Of a stretch of 64,000 bases of DNA, positions 17,946 through 27,132 are shown piece by piece; the first letter of the stretch is position 1, and every line of letters starts with the position of its first letter. The notes below the pieces were generated by a model, which saw nothing but the letters and a program-made list of their open reading frames with translations, was not told where the DNA came from and ran no database searches. Origin of the DNA: Alterinioella nitratireducens (GTDB lineage Bacteria > Pseudomonadota > Alphaproteobacteria > Rhodobacterales > Rhodobacteraceae); assembly GCF_013155465.1 (NCBI RefSeq), contig NZ_JABJVX010000005.1, forward strand, positions 124,001 to 188,000, in the 5' to 3' direction. The position numbers were made by a program, and so were the translations under genes.

Positions 17946-19346
17946 CTACATCTGGCTCGGCAGCCAGAGCACGATCATCGGGAAGGCCACCAGCAGCGCG
18001 ATGGTGATGGCGTCGGCGATGAAGAACGGCATGACGCCCTTGAACACGTCCTGCACCGTGATGTCGGGGCGCACGCCCGCGACGACGAAGCAATTGAGGC
18101 CGATGGGCGGCGTGATCAGGCAGAACTCGGCCATTTTCACCACCAGAATCCCGAACCAGATCGCGCACATCGGCCCCGACATGCCGAAGGCGCTGGCCTC
18201 GGCACTGACGTTCATGCCGCCATTCAGCGCCATGATGGCGGGGAAGACCACAGGCAGGGTCAAGAGAAGCATCCCGATCGCGTCCATGAACATGCCAAGG
18301 ACGGCATAGGCCAGCAGGATCATGATCAGGATCAGCAGCGGCGCCATGTCCAGCGAGGTCAGCCAGTCCGAGAACGCGCCAGGCAGGTCGGCGAAGCCCA
18401 GGAAACGGACATAGATCAGCACGCCCCAGATGATTGTGAAAATCATGACCGAGAGCTTGGCGGTCTCCATAAGCGCGTCGCGCAGTTCCGGCCAGCGCAT
18501 CCCCCGGTAGAGCGCCATCAGGAACACGATGAACGCGCCGATGGCCCCGCCCTCGGTCGGTGTGCCCCAGGCGTCGCCGCCAAAGGGGTTGTAGACGAAG
18601 AAGATGATGATCACGACCACCGCCACGATGGGCAGCGCGGGCGGCAGGGAGGCGAAACGCTGTTTCCAGGTGAAGCCGGTCACGCGCGGGCCGAAATCCT
18701 TGATGGTCAACGCCATGCCGATGATCAGCGCCGTATAGACGAAGGCCGAGAACACGCCGGGAATGAACCCCGCCAGCAGCAACGCGCCGACATCCTGTTC
18801 GACGATGATCGCGTAAATCACCAGGATCGCCGAGGGCGGGATGAGGCTGGCCAGCGTGCCCGCCGCCGCCACCACGCCGGCGGCGAATTTCTTGTCATAG
18901 CCGATGGCGAGCATTTCCGGAATGGCGATGCGGGCGAAGACGGCGGAGGTGGCCACGGACGCGCCCGACACGGCGGCGAAACCGGCGGTGGCGAAGACGG
19001 TGGACACGGCCAGCCCCCCCGGCACCCAGGCCATCCACCTTTTCGCGGCCTCGAAGAGCGCCTTGGTCAGCCCCGCGTGATAGGCGAGATAGCCGATCAG
19101 GATGAAGGTGGGGATGAGGCTGAGCGCCTGGCTGGAAATCTTGGAATGCGGCACCTGTCCGGCGGTCTGCACCGCGACGCCAAGCGCCCAGGTGAAGGCC
19201 TCGGGGTCATAGCCACGGCGGCTCCAGAAGATCCAGATCAGCCCGACGAGGCCCGAGATCCCGGCGGCGAAGGCCACGCGCATCCCGAGGATGACCGAGA
19301 CCAGCATGAAGCCGGTCACGATGAGGCCGATGGTGATCGAATCCAT
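17946..19346 (-). CDS. dctM: TRAP transporter large membrane subunit
   Basis: A 466-residue protein with 12 or more hydrophobic segments, the channel-forming DctM subunit of a tripartite ATP-independent periplasmic transporter, driven by an ion gradient. Family stretches such as ASVATSAVFARIAIPEM, GTLASLIPPSAILVIYAI, DAIGMLLLTLPVVFP and LITPPIGLNCFVVAGV are clear. It starts 2 bp after the dctQ stop. The substrate is presumably an organic acid; DctB/DctD-like genes and an M20 amidohydrolase are encoded next to the operon. Confidence 0.93.
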   Translation of the reverse strand: MDSITIGLIVTGFMLVSVILGMRVAFAAGISGLVGLIWIFWSRRGYDPEAFTWALGVAVQTAGQVPHSKISSQALSLIPTFILIGYLAYHAGLTKALFEAAKRWMAWVPGGLAVSTVFATAGFAAVSGASVATSAVFARIAIPEMLAIGYDKKFAAGVVAAAGTLASLIPPSAILVIYAIIVEQDVGALLLAGFIPGVFSAFVYTALIIGMALTIKDFGPRVTGFTWKQRFASLPPALPIVAVVVIIIFFVYNPFGGDAWGTPTEGGAIGAFIVFLMALYRGMRWPELRDALMETAKLSVMIFTIIWGVLIYVRFLGFADLPGAFSDWLTSLDMAPLLILIMILLAYAVLGMFMDAIGMLLLTLPVVFPAIMALNGGMNVSAEASAFGMSGPMCAIWFGILVVKMAEFCLITPPIGLNCFVVAGVRPDITVQDVFKGVMPFFIADAITIALLVAFPMIVLWLPSQM

Positions 19347-19348
19347 GA

Positions 19349-19996
19349 TCAGTGCCCCTTGTCGTCGTTATCGTCGCCGGTGACCGTCGCGGCCTCGAGT
19401 GCCGCCTGTGTCGCGGCATCGGCGATCAGGGGCACGCCGACGGGCCGCTCGGTGCCCTGCACGACGGCGCGGGCGTAGACGAAGACCTGCAACATCAGCC
19501 GCAGGCAGATGACCCCGAAGGCCACCGGCACGATCAGCTTGGCGGGCCAGATCGGCAGGCCGATATCCATCGAGCTGTCGCGGCTCCAGAGCGGTTGGGA
19601 CATGTCGAAACTGCGCAGGAAATGCGCGAAGGTGCCCCAGACCAGAAGCATCATGAGGATGAGGATCAGAAGCGTCGTGGCAAGCTCGGCCAACCACAGC
19701 GCGCGGCCCTTGAGGTTGCCGACCAGCAGGTCCATGCGGATATGGCCGCCCTCGCGCTGCGTGTATGAAATGCCCATGAAGGCAATCAGCGGCATCGCCT
19801 GTTCGATCCAGTCGACATAGCCGGGGATGGGCTGGTTCAGCGCGTTGCGCCCGCCGACCGAGATCACGGCCAGAATCATCAACGCGAAGACCGCCAGACC
19901 GCTGATCAGGGCAAAGAGCTTTTCGACCTCCAGCAGGCCGCGATCCAGCCGGCTGACGGTGCTGTCATCGGTCATCACAAGGGATGCTGCGGCCAT
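19349..19996 (-). CDS. dctQ: TRAP transporter small membrane subunit
   Basis: A 215-residue DctQ subunit with about four membrane segments and the typical central block MPLIAFMGISYTQREGGHIR. An N-terminal extension (about 20 residues) and a C-terminal cytoplasmic tail of about 40 residues are present. AGGAGGGGGG precedes the ATG. It forms the membrane complex with dctM and is separated from dctP by a terminator-like hairpin. Confidence 0.92.
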   Translation of the reverse strand: MAAASLVMTDDSTVSRLDRGLLEVEKLFALISGLAVFALMILAVISVGGRNALNQPIPGYVDWIEQAMPLIAFMGISYTQREGGHIRMDLLVGNLKGRALWLAELATTLLILILMMLLVWGTFAHFLRSFDMSQPLWSRDSSMDIGLPIWPAKLIVPVAFGVICLRLMLQVFVYARAVVQGTERPVGVPLIADAATQAALEAATVTGDDNDDKGH

Positions 19997-20023
19997 GACC
20001 GTCCCCCCTCCTTCATGTCACGT

Positions 20024-20064
20024 AAAAAAGATGCGCCCGCCCCGGTTTCGCACCGGGGCGGGCG
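20024..20064 (-). terminator. Terminator/attenuator between dctP and dctQ
   Basis: Perfect 13-bp arms CGCCCGCCCCGGT and ACCGGGGCGGGCG with a 5-nt loop, followed on the minus strand by CATCTTTTTT. This is a canonical intrinsic terminator placed inside the TRAP operon, so it would let the binding protein be made in excess over the membrane subunits. Confidence 0.8.
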
Positions 20065-20074
20065 CGGGCGGGCT

Positions 20075-21088
20075 TTACATGCCGCCCTCGGCGATCATGC
20101 CGGTGACGAAATCGTAGAGCTCCTGCGCGGGCAGGCCGCGGGCGGTGTTCTCTTCGATCCAGGCCTGCGCGGCGGGCTCGGCGGCGGCTTCGCGGAAGGC
20201 TTGCAGCTCCTCCTCCGAGAAGGTCACGCGCTCGATTCCGCGCTCGTCCAGTGCCGGGCCCCATGCGGCCATCGTCTGCTCGTTGTAATAGTCGATATAG
20301 TAGTCCAGCGCGTCATCGACCGAAGACATCAGCACCTCGCGATGCTCATCGGAGAGGGCGGCCAGCGCGTCGGAATTGACCACAACGGGGCAGTTGACCG
20401 TTCCGGGGTTGAGGTTGGTCGTCCACCATTCGCCGGTTTCGATGGTGCCGAAGGACATATGCGCATGCGGGGCAAAGCTGACGCCCTGCACCAGCCCGCC
20501 ATCGAGCGCCTGGCGCACTTCGGTGGCCGACATGGAGTTGGGCACCGCGCCGATGGTTTCCATCGCGGCACCGATGCCACCCGTGGCGCGCACAGCCATG
20601 CCGTCGAAATCCTCCAGCGTCTGCGGCGCATCGCCGACACCGACGATATTGTATTGCGGCAGCGGCGAAGGCATCAGCAGCACCGCGTTCCAGCGCGCAA
20701 GATCGGCCACGACCGCCGGATGTTCATAGAGCGCCTGGCTGATCTCACGCTCCTGTTGCAGGTCGCTGACGCCCAGGAAGGGCAGTTCCAGCACCGTGAT
20801 CGAGGGGTTCTTGTCGGCGTGATACCCGGCACAGAATTGCGCCATCTCGAAGGCCCCGATCGAGATCCCGTCCAGGTTCTCGCGGTTGCCGGAGAGGCCG
20901 CCATAGGAAATGTTCAGCGTGAATTCGCCATCGGTGCGCTCGTCCAGCAACTCGGCCAGGCGTTCGATATGCTCGGTGAAGGCGCGGCGCGAGCCCCAGA
21001 CCGAGACATTCCATTCCGTGGCCAGCGCCTCGGCGGCAAAGCTGACGCTGATGGCCGTGACGGCGGTGGCGGTAAGCAGGTTTTTCAT
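20075..21088 (-). CDS. dctP: TRAP transporter solute-binding protein
   Basis: A 337-residue periplasmic DctP-family protein. The signal peptide is residues 1-23 (ending EALA). The mature protein shows SYGGLSGNRENLDGISIGAFEM and the carboxylate-binding arginine block MAVRATGG (R167), followed by GAVPNSMSATEVRQALDGG. GGGAGGATCCG precedes ATG at 21088; a 27-codon longer frame is not needed. It captures an organic acid for dctQM. Confidence 0.92.
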   Translation of the reverse strand: MKNLLTATAVTAISVSFAAEALATEWNVSVWGSRRAFTEHIERLAELLDERTDGEFTLNISYGGLSGNRENLDGISIGAFEMAQFCAGYHADKNPSITVLELPFLGVSDLQQEREISQALYEHPAVVADLARWNAVLLMPSPLPQYNIVGVGDAPQTLEDFDGMAVRATGGIGAAMETIGAVPNSMSATEVRQALDGGLVQGVSFAPHAHMSFGTIETGEWWTTNLNPGTVNCPVVVNSDALAALSDEHREVLMSSVDDALDYYIDYYNEQTMAAWGPALDERGIERVTFSEEELQAFREAAAEPAAQAWIEENTARGLPAQELYDFVTGMIAEGGM

Positions 21089-21214
21089 CGGATCCTCCCA
21101 AAATCCTGATTGTTGGATGGGGCGGAGTTTTCCATACCCGGTCGCGTTTGGCCATGAAGGATATCGCAAGGGCGCGTGGCGCGGGGCCTGCGGATTTCCG
21201 CGCGCGGCAGCGCG

Positions 21215-21889
21215 TCAGCCGACGATCAGGCCAAGCTGGCCGAGAAGGTCGGCGGCCTGGGATCTAGAGATCATGGCCCCGCGAAACCGCGCCGCGTCCC
21301 CCATCTTGACGCCGCCAAGATCGGCCCCGCGCAGGTCGGCCCCTTCGAACCGGGCCTCCGAGACCTCGACATCGCGCAGGCTGCAATCCTGAAACACCGC
21401 ATCGCGGAAATCGCATTGCGTCAGGTCGGAGCCCGCGAAATTCACGCCCTGGATCATGCGGCCGCGCAAGGACAGACCGGACAGGCGCGCGACGGCCAGA
21501 TTGCTGCCCGCCAGCGTCAGATCGGTTGCCTGGGTGCCGCTCATGTTCACGCCGAGCAGCTTGCAATCGGCAAATTCCACATCCGCGGCAATCATGTCCG
21601 ACAGGTTGCCATTGCTCATGTCGCAGCCAATGACGCGGCATTGCATCAGCCGCGCGCCGCGCAGGATCAGTCCGGGGGCGTGGCAGGCGGTGAAGCGCAC
21701 CTCCTCAAGGATAGCGTCGCTGGCCCGCGCGTTGTCGAGATGGCAGGCGTCGAAATGCCAATCGACCAGTTCCAGGTCGCAAAGGTCGATGTCGATCATT
21801 TGGCAGCCGGCCAGCGTGACGGGGCCGCCAGAGGCCGCGAGGGTCTCGATATCGTCGCGGCTGAGGCTCTGGTCGGTGATCTCGGGCAT
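21215..21889 (-). CDS. Pentapeptide-repeat protein
   Basis: A 224-residue protein made almost wholly of degenerate A(D/N)LXX-type pentapeptides, such as FAGSDLTQCDFRDAVFQDC and FEGADLRGADLGG, expected to form a right-handed beta-helix. It has no signal peptide, and many repeat positions hold cysteine. It begins 3 bp after the amidohydrolase stop, at the end of the two-component/amidohydrolase gene chain. Function is unknown; some family members mimic DNA or are scaffolds, but nothing here shows that. Confidence 0.85.
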   Translation of the reverse strand: MPEITDQSLSRDDIETLAASGGPVTLAGCQMIDIDLCDLELVDWHFDACHLDNARASDAILEEVRFTACHAPGLILRGARLMQCRVIGCDMSNGNLSDMIAADVEFADCKLLGVNMSGTQATDLTLAGSNLAVARLSGLSLRGRMIQGVNFAGSDLTQCDFRDAVFQDCSLRDVEVSEARFEGADLRGADLGGVKMGDAARFRGAMISRSQAADLLGQLGLIVG

Positions 21890-21892
21890 TGG

Positions 21893-23044
21893 CTATGCCC
21901 CTTCCGGCAGACGCGCGCGGGCAATGGCGGTGTGAACCAGCGCCCCGTGCAAGAGCGCCGCGTCGTTGAAATCATATGTCGGGCTGTGCAGCGGGGCTGA
22001 CCCTTCGCCATTGCCGATGAAGGCAAAGCAGCCGGGAACGTGATCCAGAAACCGCGCGAAATCCTCCGATCCCGTCATCGGGGTGGGGCGCGTGGTAACC
22101 TGATCCGAGACCCCGGCGGCGGCCTGCATTACCGCGTCCGCAAGCTCCGCATCATTGATCAGCGGCACGAATTCGCGGGTGTAGTCCACCTGCGCCGCGA
22201 TGCCGTGCTGCGTGGCGATGCCCTCCGCGATCCGCCGCATCTCGGCCTCGACGCGGGCCGACACCTCCGCGCTGAAGCTGCGCGCATCGCCCAGGATCCG
22301 CGCATGGCCCGGCAGCGCGTTGCGGGTGCCGTCGGTCAGCAGTTCCGTTACCGACAGAACCGCGATCTGGCCTGGGTCCAGCCGCCGCGACACGATGGTT
22401 TGCAAGGCCGTCACCAACGCGCAGGCGGGCACCATGACCTCGCGCACCGCATGCGGCATCGACGCGTGGCCGCCTTGCCCGGTCAGCGTGATCTCGAAGA
22501 GATCTTCGGCCGACATGATGGCTCCGGCGCGGGTTTCCAGATGGCCCAACGGCAGGCCCGGCATGTTGTGCAGGCCATAGACTTCCTGAAACGGAAACCG
22601 CGTCATCAGCCCGTCGGCCAGCATCGCCAACGCGCCCTGGCCCCATTCCTCGGCGGGTTGGAAGATCAGCCGCACGGTGCCGTCAAAGCCGCCCTCACGC
22701 GCCAGCAACCGGGCCGCGCCAAGCAGCATCGCGGTATGGCCGTCATGGCCGCAGGCGTGCATCAGCCCGTCGCGCGTCGATGCCCACGCTGCCCCCGTCG
22801 CCTCGGTGATCCTGAGCGCGTCCATATCGGCGCGCAAGGCAATCGCGCGGTTCGACCGCCCTCGGACAAGGGTCGCGACGACGCCGGTGCCGCCTACGCC
22901 CGTCGTCACCTTCCATCCCAAGTCGCGCAAGGTCTCGGCGACGACAGAGGCGGTGCGGCTTTCCTCGAAGCCAAATTCGGGCTGGCGGTGGAAATCGCGG
23001 CGCAAGGCGCGCATCCATCCCGTCAATTCATCGCGATCCGTCAT
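21893..23044 (-). CDS. M20 family amidohydrolase (hippurate hydrolase-like)
   Basis: A 383-residue zinc-dependent amidohydrolase of the M20D/AmhX/HipO type. The metal-binding blocks are HACGHDGHT (H96-C98-H100...H103) and the catalytic AEEWGQG (E132, E133), with GLHNMPGLPLG and the C-terminal TGSEDFARFL. It would cleave N-acyl or N-carbamoyl amino acids in the cytoplasm. Its start overlaps the dctD stop by 4 bp, suggesting that the product or substrate is linked to the acid transported by the neighbouring TRAP system. Confidence 0.88.
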   Translation of the reverse strand: MTDRDELTGWMRALRRDFHRQPEFGFEESRTASVVAETLRDLGWKVTTGVGGTGVVATLVRGRSNRAIALRADMDALRITEATGAAWASTRDGLMHACGHDGHTAMLLGAARLLAREGGFDGTVRLIFQPAEEWGQGALAMLADGLMTRFPFQEVYGLHNMPGLPLGHLETRAGAIMSAEDLFEITLTGQGGHASMPHAVREVMVPACALVTALQTIVSRRLDPGQIAVLSVTELLTDGTRNALPGHARILGDARSFSAEVSARVEAEMRRIAEGIATQHGIAAQVDYTREFVPLINDAELADAVMQAAAGVSDQVTTRPTPMTGSEDFARFLDHVPGCFAFIGNGEGSAPLHSPTYDFNDAALLHGALVHTAIARARLPEGA

Positions 23045-24372
23045 AACAGCGCGTCCTTGTCCAACCCCAGCTTGACGATCTTCTCGTTCAGCGTCCGACG
23101 CCCGATGCCAAGCGCCTCGGCCACCGCGTCCATCCGGCCCTCATGCGCGCGCAGGGCCTTGCCGATCAGCTCCCGCTCGAACACGGCGACAGCTTCGCGC
23201 AGCGTGTCGGGCACATCCTCGGGCGCGTCCCTGGCCCGGATCGCATCGGCGACCGAGCCGCCCCCGCGCCGCGCCGCCAGCACCCGGCGTTCGGCCACGT
23301 TGCGCAACTCGCGCACGTTGCCGGGCCAGTCATGCGCCAGCAGCGCGGTCATGTCGTCATGGTCCAGCTCGGGCGGGGCAACCTCGTAGACGCGGGCGGA
23401 ATGGTCCAGGAAATGGGTGAAGAGCAGCACCAGGTCATCGCGGCGCTGGCGCAGGGGCGGCAGCGTCAGCACGACGGTGTTGAGGCGAAAGAGAAGGTCC
23501 TGGCGCAGGTGCCCTGCCTCGACCGCCGCCCCGGTATCCTCGTTCGAGGCGGAAACAACGCGCAGGTCGATGCGCACCGGTCCGGGCGCGCCCGAGGGTG
23601 TGACCTCCTGTTCCTCGATCACGCGCAAAAGCTTGGCCTGAACCGGGGCGGGGCAGGCGCAGACCTCGTCCAGGAACAGCGTGCCGCCACTGGCCGCGAC
23701 CAGCCTGCCGGTCGCTTCGCCCGCGGTGCCGAACATCTCGGCCTCGAAACGGTCGGCGGCAATGGCGGCGCAGTTCAGCGCCAGGAACGGCGCGTCCGCG
23801 CGCGGGCTGAGATCATGCAAGGCGCGCGCGACCAGTTCCTTTCCGGTGCCGGTTTCGCCTTGCAGCAGGACCGGCGCGGCGGTCGTCGCCATGTCCAGCA
23901 CGTCGCGGCGCAGCGCGGCGATCTCGGGCGTGGTGCCAAGCAGGATCCGGTCCAGCCCCGACAGTTCCGCCAGCCGCGCGCGCAACCGGTCGGTGCCGCG
24001 CGCCATGCGGTGTTGCTCGGCGGCGTGGCGCAGGATGCTGAGCAGGCGGCGCGGATCATAGGGTTTCTCGACGAAGCTGTAGGCGCCTTCCTGCATTGCC
24101 TGCACCGCCATCGGGATGTCGCCATGGGCCGAGATCAGGACCACGGGCGGCGCGGTCGCGTCCAGCTTGGCCAGCAACTCCAGCCCCGACATGTCGGGCA
24201 TCCGCACGTCGGAGAGGATCACGTCGGGGGCCAGTCCGGCCAGTCGGTCGATGACCTGGCTGGCGCGCGGCAGCGCCTCGACCCGCCAGCCCGCCGCCTC
24301 CAGCAGATCGACCAGCGAGGCGCGCATGGCGCGGTCGTCATCGACGATGAGGATACTGAACGGCGCGCTCAT
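23041..24372 (-). CDS. DctD-like response regulator, AAA+ domain without GAFTGA loop
   Basis: A 443-residue three-domain regulator. The receiver domain has D11-D12 and the phosphorylation site D55 (LSDVRMPD). The AAA+ domain has Walker A GETGTGKE (172-179) and Walker B GGTLFLDEV (229-237). The C-terminus has a Fis-type helix-turn-helix (about 400-440). Between EMFG (212-215) and ASGGTLF the loop reads TAGEATGRLV, so the GAFTGA motif that contacts sigma-54 is absent. The start overlaps the sensor kinase stop by 4 bp. It probably controls the TRAP genes, perhaps through the sigma-70 polymerase. Confidence 0.9.
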   Translation of the reverse strand: MSAPFSILIVDDDRAMRASLVDLLEAAGWRVEALPRASQVIDRLAGLAPDVILSDVRMPDMSGLELLAKLDATAPPVVLISAHGDIPMAVQAMQEGAYSFVEKPYDPRRLLSILRHAAEQHRMARGTDRLRARLAELSGLDRILLGTTPEIAALRRDVLDMATTAAPVLLQGETGTGKELVARALHDLSPRADAPFLALNCAAIAADRFEAEMFGTAGEATGRLVAASGGTLFLDEVCACPAPVQAKLLRVIEEQEVTPSGAPGPVRIDLRVVSASNEDTGAAVEAGHLRQDLLFRLNTVVLTLPPLRQRRDDLVLLFTHFLDHSARVYEVAPPELDHDDMTALLAHDWPGNVRELRNVAERRVLAARRGGGSVADAIRARDAPEDVPDTLREAVAVFERELIGKALRAHEGRMDAVAEALGIGRRTLNEKIVKLGLDKDALL

Positions 24373-26174
24373 TCCGCCGCCGCCTGTGCCGGTTCCGCCA
24401 ACGGGATTTCAACCCGGAAGACGGCCCCGCCGCCCGACCGGTTCCAGGCCCGCATCACCCCGTGATGTTCCTTGACGATCCCTGCCGAGATGGCCAGGCC
24501 AAGCCCCATCCCCTGCCCCGAGGCGCGGCTGGTCACGAAAGGTTCAGTGAGGTCCGAAAGGCTGGCCTCGCCCAATCCGTGCCCGCGATCGGCGGTCTCG
24601 ACCCAGGCCGTGCCGCCGTCCGAGCCGAGCGTGACGGAAAGCGCGGGGTCACGGGCGCCCTCCATCGCGTCCAGCGCGTTGCGCAGGATATTGGTCAGCA
24701 CCTGTTCGATGCGCAGCTTGTTGCCCTGCACCATGACGGGCCTGTCCGGCATATCGGTATCCAGCGCGACACCGTCCATGTTGGGCGCGACCAGGTTCAG
24801 CGCCTCCTGCACCGCGTCGCGCAGATCGACGGGGCCAAGCCGGTCCTGACCGGGGCTGGAGAAGAACTTGAGCTGCCGGGTGATCCCCTCCATCCGCTCG
24901 ACAAGCCCGGTGAGGTTGGGCAGCACCCCTGCGCCACCGCCCAGTTCCGCCGCCGCCAGATGGTTGCGCATCGCGGTGATCGGCTGGCCAAGCTCATGCG
25001 TGACCGAGGCCGCGATCTCGCCCAGGGCCGCCAACCGGCTGGCGCGGGCCAGTTCGTCACGGGTGCGTTCCAGCCGACGTTCGGCGGTGCGGCGGTCCTC
25101 GATCTCGACGGCGAGGCGGTCATTGGCGAGGCGCAGCGCGGCCTCCTCGGCCTCGGAGCGGTTGAGCGCGGCGCGGATCAACCGGTTGCGGCGCAAGAGC
25201 ACCAGCACGCCGATGCCGCCCGCGATGACCAGCGCCAGCACCGTGGCCAGCCAGCTTCGCGTCGTGACCGGCCCCAGCGAGGCGAAATAGTGCAATTCCC
25301 AGCCATGCGGCAGGTCGTGGCCGGTCAGGTGGATCACCTCGTCGCCGCCGATCCGCGCCCGCCCCGTGCCGTCGCTCTGCCAGTCCAGCAGGTCCAGCGT
25401 CTGCCCGCTGAACTGCCGCGCGTCCCGGATCGCGGCGCGTTGACCGGCCTGCAACGGGGCCAGCGTGCGGTAGCGCCATTCGGGGTCCGAGGCCAGCAGT
25501 ACCACGCCGTCGGCATTGGCCAGCAGCACCTGTTCGCCGCCCTCGCGCCAGGATTGTTCCAGGTCCGACAGGTCCAGCTTGATCGCGATGACACCCTGCA
25601 CCGTGCCATCCGCGCCGATCACCGGGTCGGCGATGAAATACCCCGGCAGGCCGGTGGTGGCCCCGATGCCGTAGAACCGCCCCTGCCCGCCCGCCAGCGC
25701 CTCGCGGAAATAGGGGCGGAAGCCGTAATTCTGGCCGACGAAGGAGCCTTCGGCCCCGGCGTTCGAGGCCGAGATCGTCAGCCCCTCTGGCGTCATCAGA
25801 TAGATCGCGTCCAGCCCCGCCTCGGCGGCAAATTCAGCCAGCCGCGCGTCGAGCGTGTCGGTATCGGCCCCCTGCGCCGTGGCGAGCACGATCGGATCCT
25901 GCGACAGAACGAAGGTCAGGTGCGAGAACCGGTTCAGCTCCGCCACCACGGTGGAGCGGTAGAGCGACAGGCGGCCCTCGGCGCGGGTCACCTCCTCGGA
26001 GCGGAAATAGCGGCTCGACAGCAGGTAGGCCCCGGTGGCGATGGCCAGCAGCAGCAGGATCGACAGGAGGGTCCGGGTCGGTTTCAACGAGCGGCTCCGC
26101 GCAAGGGTGGCCAAGGTGATATCGGGTTTCGACCGCGATGCAAGGGTGGCGCCGGTCGCCTCATGCCGCCGCAA
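24369..26174 (-). CDS. DctB-like sensor histidine kinase
   Basis: About 601 residues: a first membrane segment (near 35-52), a large periplasmic PAS/dCache sensor domain (about 60-300), a second membrane segment (308-328), a coiled-coil, the histidine box ASVTHELGQPIT with H393, and an HATPase domain (NILRNALDAMEG, ADRGHGLG, GMGLGLAIS). The frame's start is TTG at 26174, overlapping the upstream kinase by 14 bp; internal TTG codons within the first 30 residues are alternatives. It is the cognate kinase of the DctD-like regulator and likely senses the TRAP substrate. Confidence 0.88.
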   Translation of the reverse strand: MRRHEATGATLASRSKPDITLATLARSRSLKPTRTLLSILLLLAIATGAYLLSSRYFRSEEVTRAEGRLSLYRSTVVAELNRFSHLTFVLSQDPIVLATAQGADTDTLDARLAEFAAEAGLDAIYLMTPEGLTISASNAGAEGSFVGQNYGFRPYFREALAGGQGRFYGIGATTGLPGYFIADPVIGADGTVQGVIAIKLDLSDLEQSWREGGEQVLLANADGVVLLASDPEWRYRTLAPLQAGQRAAIRDARQFSGQTLDLLDWQSDGTGRARIGGDEVIHLTGHDLPHGWELHYFASLGPVTTRSWLATVLALVIAGGIGVLVLLRRNRLIRAALNRSEAEEAALRLANDRLAVEIEDRRTAERRLERTRDELARASRLAALGEIAASVTHELGQPITAMRNHLAAAELGGGAGVLPNLTGLVERMEGITRQLKFFSSPGQDRLGPVDLRDAVQEALNLVAPNMDGVALDTDMPDRPVMVQGNKLRIEQVLTNILRNALDAMEGARDPALSVTLGSDGGTAWVETADRGHGLGEASLSDLTEPFVTSRASGQGMGLGLAISAGIVKEHHGVMRAWNRSGGGAVFRVEIPLAEPAQAAAE

Positions 26175-27132
26175 AGCGGATCACGAAGCGCGCGCCGGCG
26201 GCCTGGGACAGGGCCTCGATCCGCGCGCCATGGGCGGCCAGAAGGCTGGAGACGATGGCCAACCCCATGCCGGTGCCGCCCGCATCGCGGCGGGTGGTGT
26301 AGAACGGCTCGAATATATGCGGCAGGTTGCCGGACGAGATGCCGGGGCCGTTATCGGTGACGGTCAGGGTGCCATCGCGCGCCGCAAGGGTCACCGCATC
26401 CGCGCCCATTTCACGGGCATTGGCCAGCAGGTGCTGAAGCACGATCCCCAACCCCTTGCAAGCCAGCGGCAGAGGGGTCGTTTCGCCCGCGATGGTCAGC
26501 GTCAGGCGGCGGTGATCGCGCCGCAGGTCATCCGCCAGATCGGCCAGCGTGCAGGTTCCCCGGTAGCTTGCCTCGCGCGCCCGCATGACGTGGCGCAGCG
26601 CCTCCAACTGGCCCTCGATCTGCGCGCCGGCGCTGCGGATCTGGGTCACGAGGCGGCGGTCCTCGGCGCTCAGATCCTCGCTGTCCTCCAGCAGCTCGGT
26701 CGCCGCCGTGATCGCCGTTACGGGTGTCTTCAACTCATGCGTGACATGGTCGTTATAGCTGCGGATCGTCGCCTCGCGGTCTTGCAGGGTCGCGGCCATG
26801 TCGATGACGCTGACCCCCATCCGCGACAGCTCGCGCGTGCCGAAATGGGCGGGCGGCGCGGCAGGCTCATCCGGCGTGGCGCGTACCGATGCGGCATAGC
26901 CCGCCAGCGCCGTGATCGGGCGCAGCAACAGGCGCAGCAGCAGCCACCACAGCACCGCCGTCAGCCCCGCGATGATCAGCGCCAGCAAGGTGGCCGCGTT
27001 GCGAAACCCGATCTCAGGCCCGAGGAAGCGCAGCGCCACCAACCCAAGGAAGGACAGCGCCAATGTGCCCGCCAGCGCGCCGCCCAGAACCAGCCAGAGC
27101 GACGGGCGCCATTTGCCTACCTGCCCCGGCAT
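26161..27132 (-). CDS. Sensor histidine kinase of an OmpR-type pair
   Basis: A 323-residue kinase with two membrane segments close together (about 10-36 and 46-70), so almost no periplasmic loop, then a HAMP-like linker, the histidine box HVTHELKTPV with H132, and the catalytic domain (DNGPGISSG, GGTGMGLAIV). ATG at 27132 overlaps the response-regulator stop by 16 bp. The short sensor part suggests detection within the membrane or through a partner, for which the DUF4173-like protein upstream is a positional candidate. Confidence 0.88.
   Translation of the reverse strand: MPGQVGKWRPSLWLVLGGALAGTLALSFLGLVALRFLGPEIGFRNAATLLALIIAGLTAVLWWLLLRLLLRPITALAGYAASVRATPDEPAAPPAHFGTRELSRMGVSVIDMAATLQDREATIRSYNDHVTHELKTPVTAITAATELLEDSEDLSAEDRRLVTQIRSAGAQIEGQLEALRHVMRAREASYRGTCTLADLADDLRRDHRRLTLTIAGETTPLPLACKGLGIVLQHLLANAREMGADAVTLAARDGTLTVTDNGPGISSGNLPHIFEPFYTTRRDAGGTGMGLAIVSSLLAAHGARIEALSQAAGARFVIRFAAA

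Noticed and set aside
21089-21214. Sigma-54 promoter upstream of dctP
   Set aside because: The best match (CCACGCGCCCTTGC on the minus strand) lacks the invariant GG at -24; no GG-N10-GC element of good quality is present.
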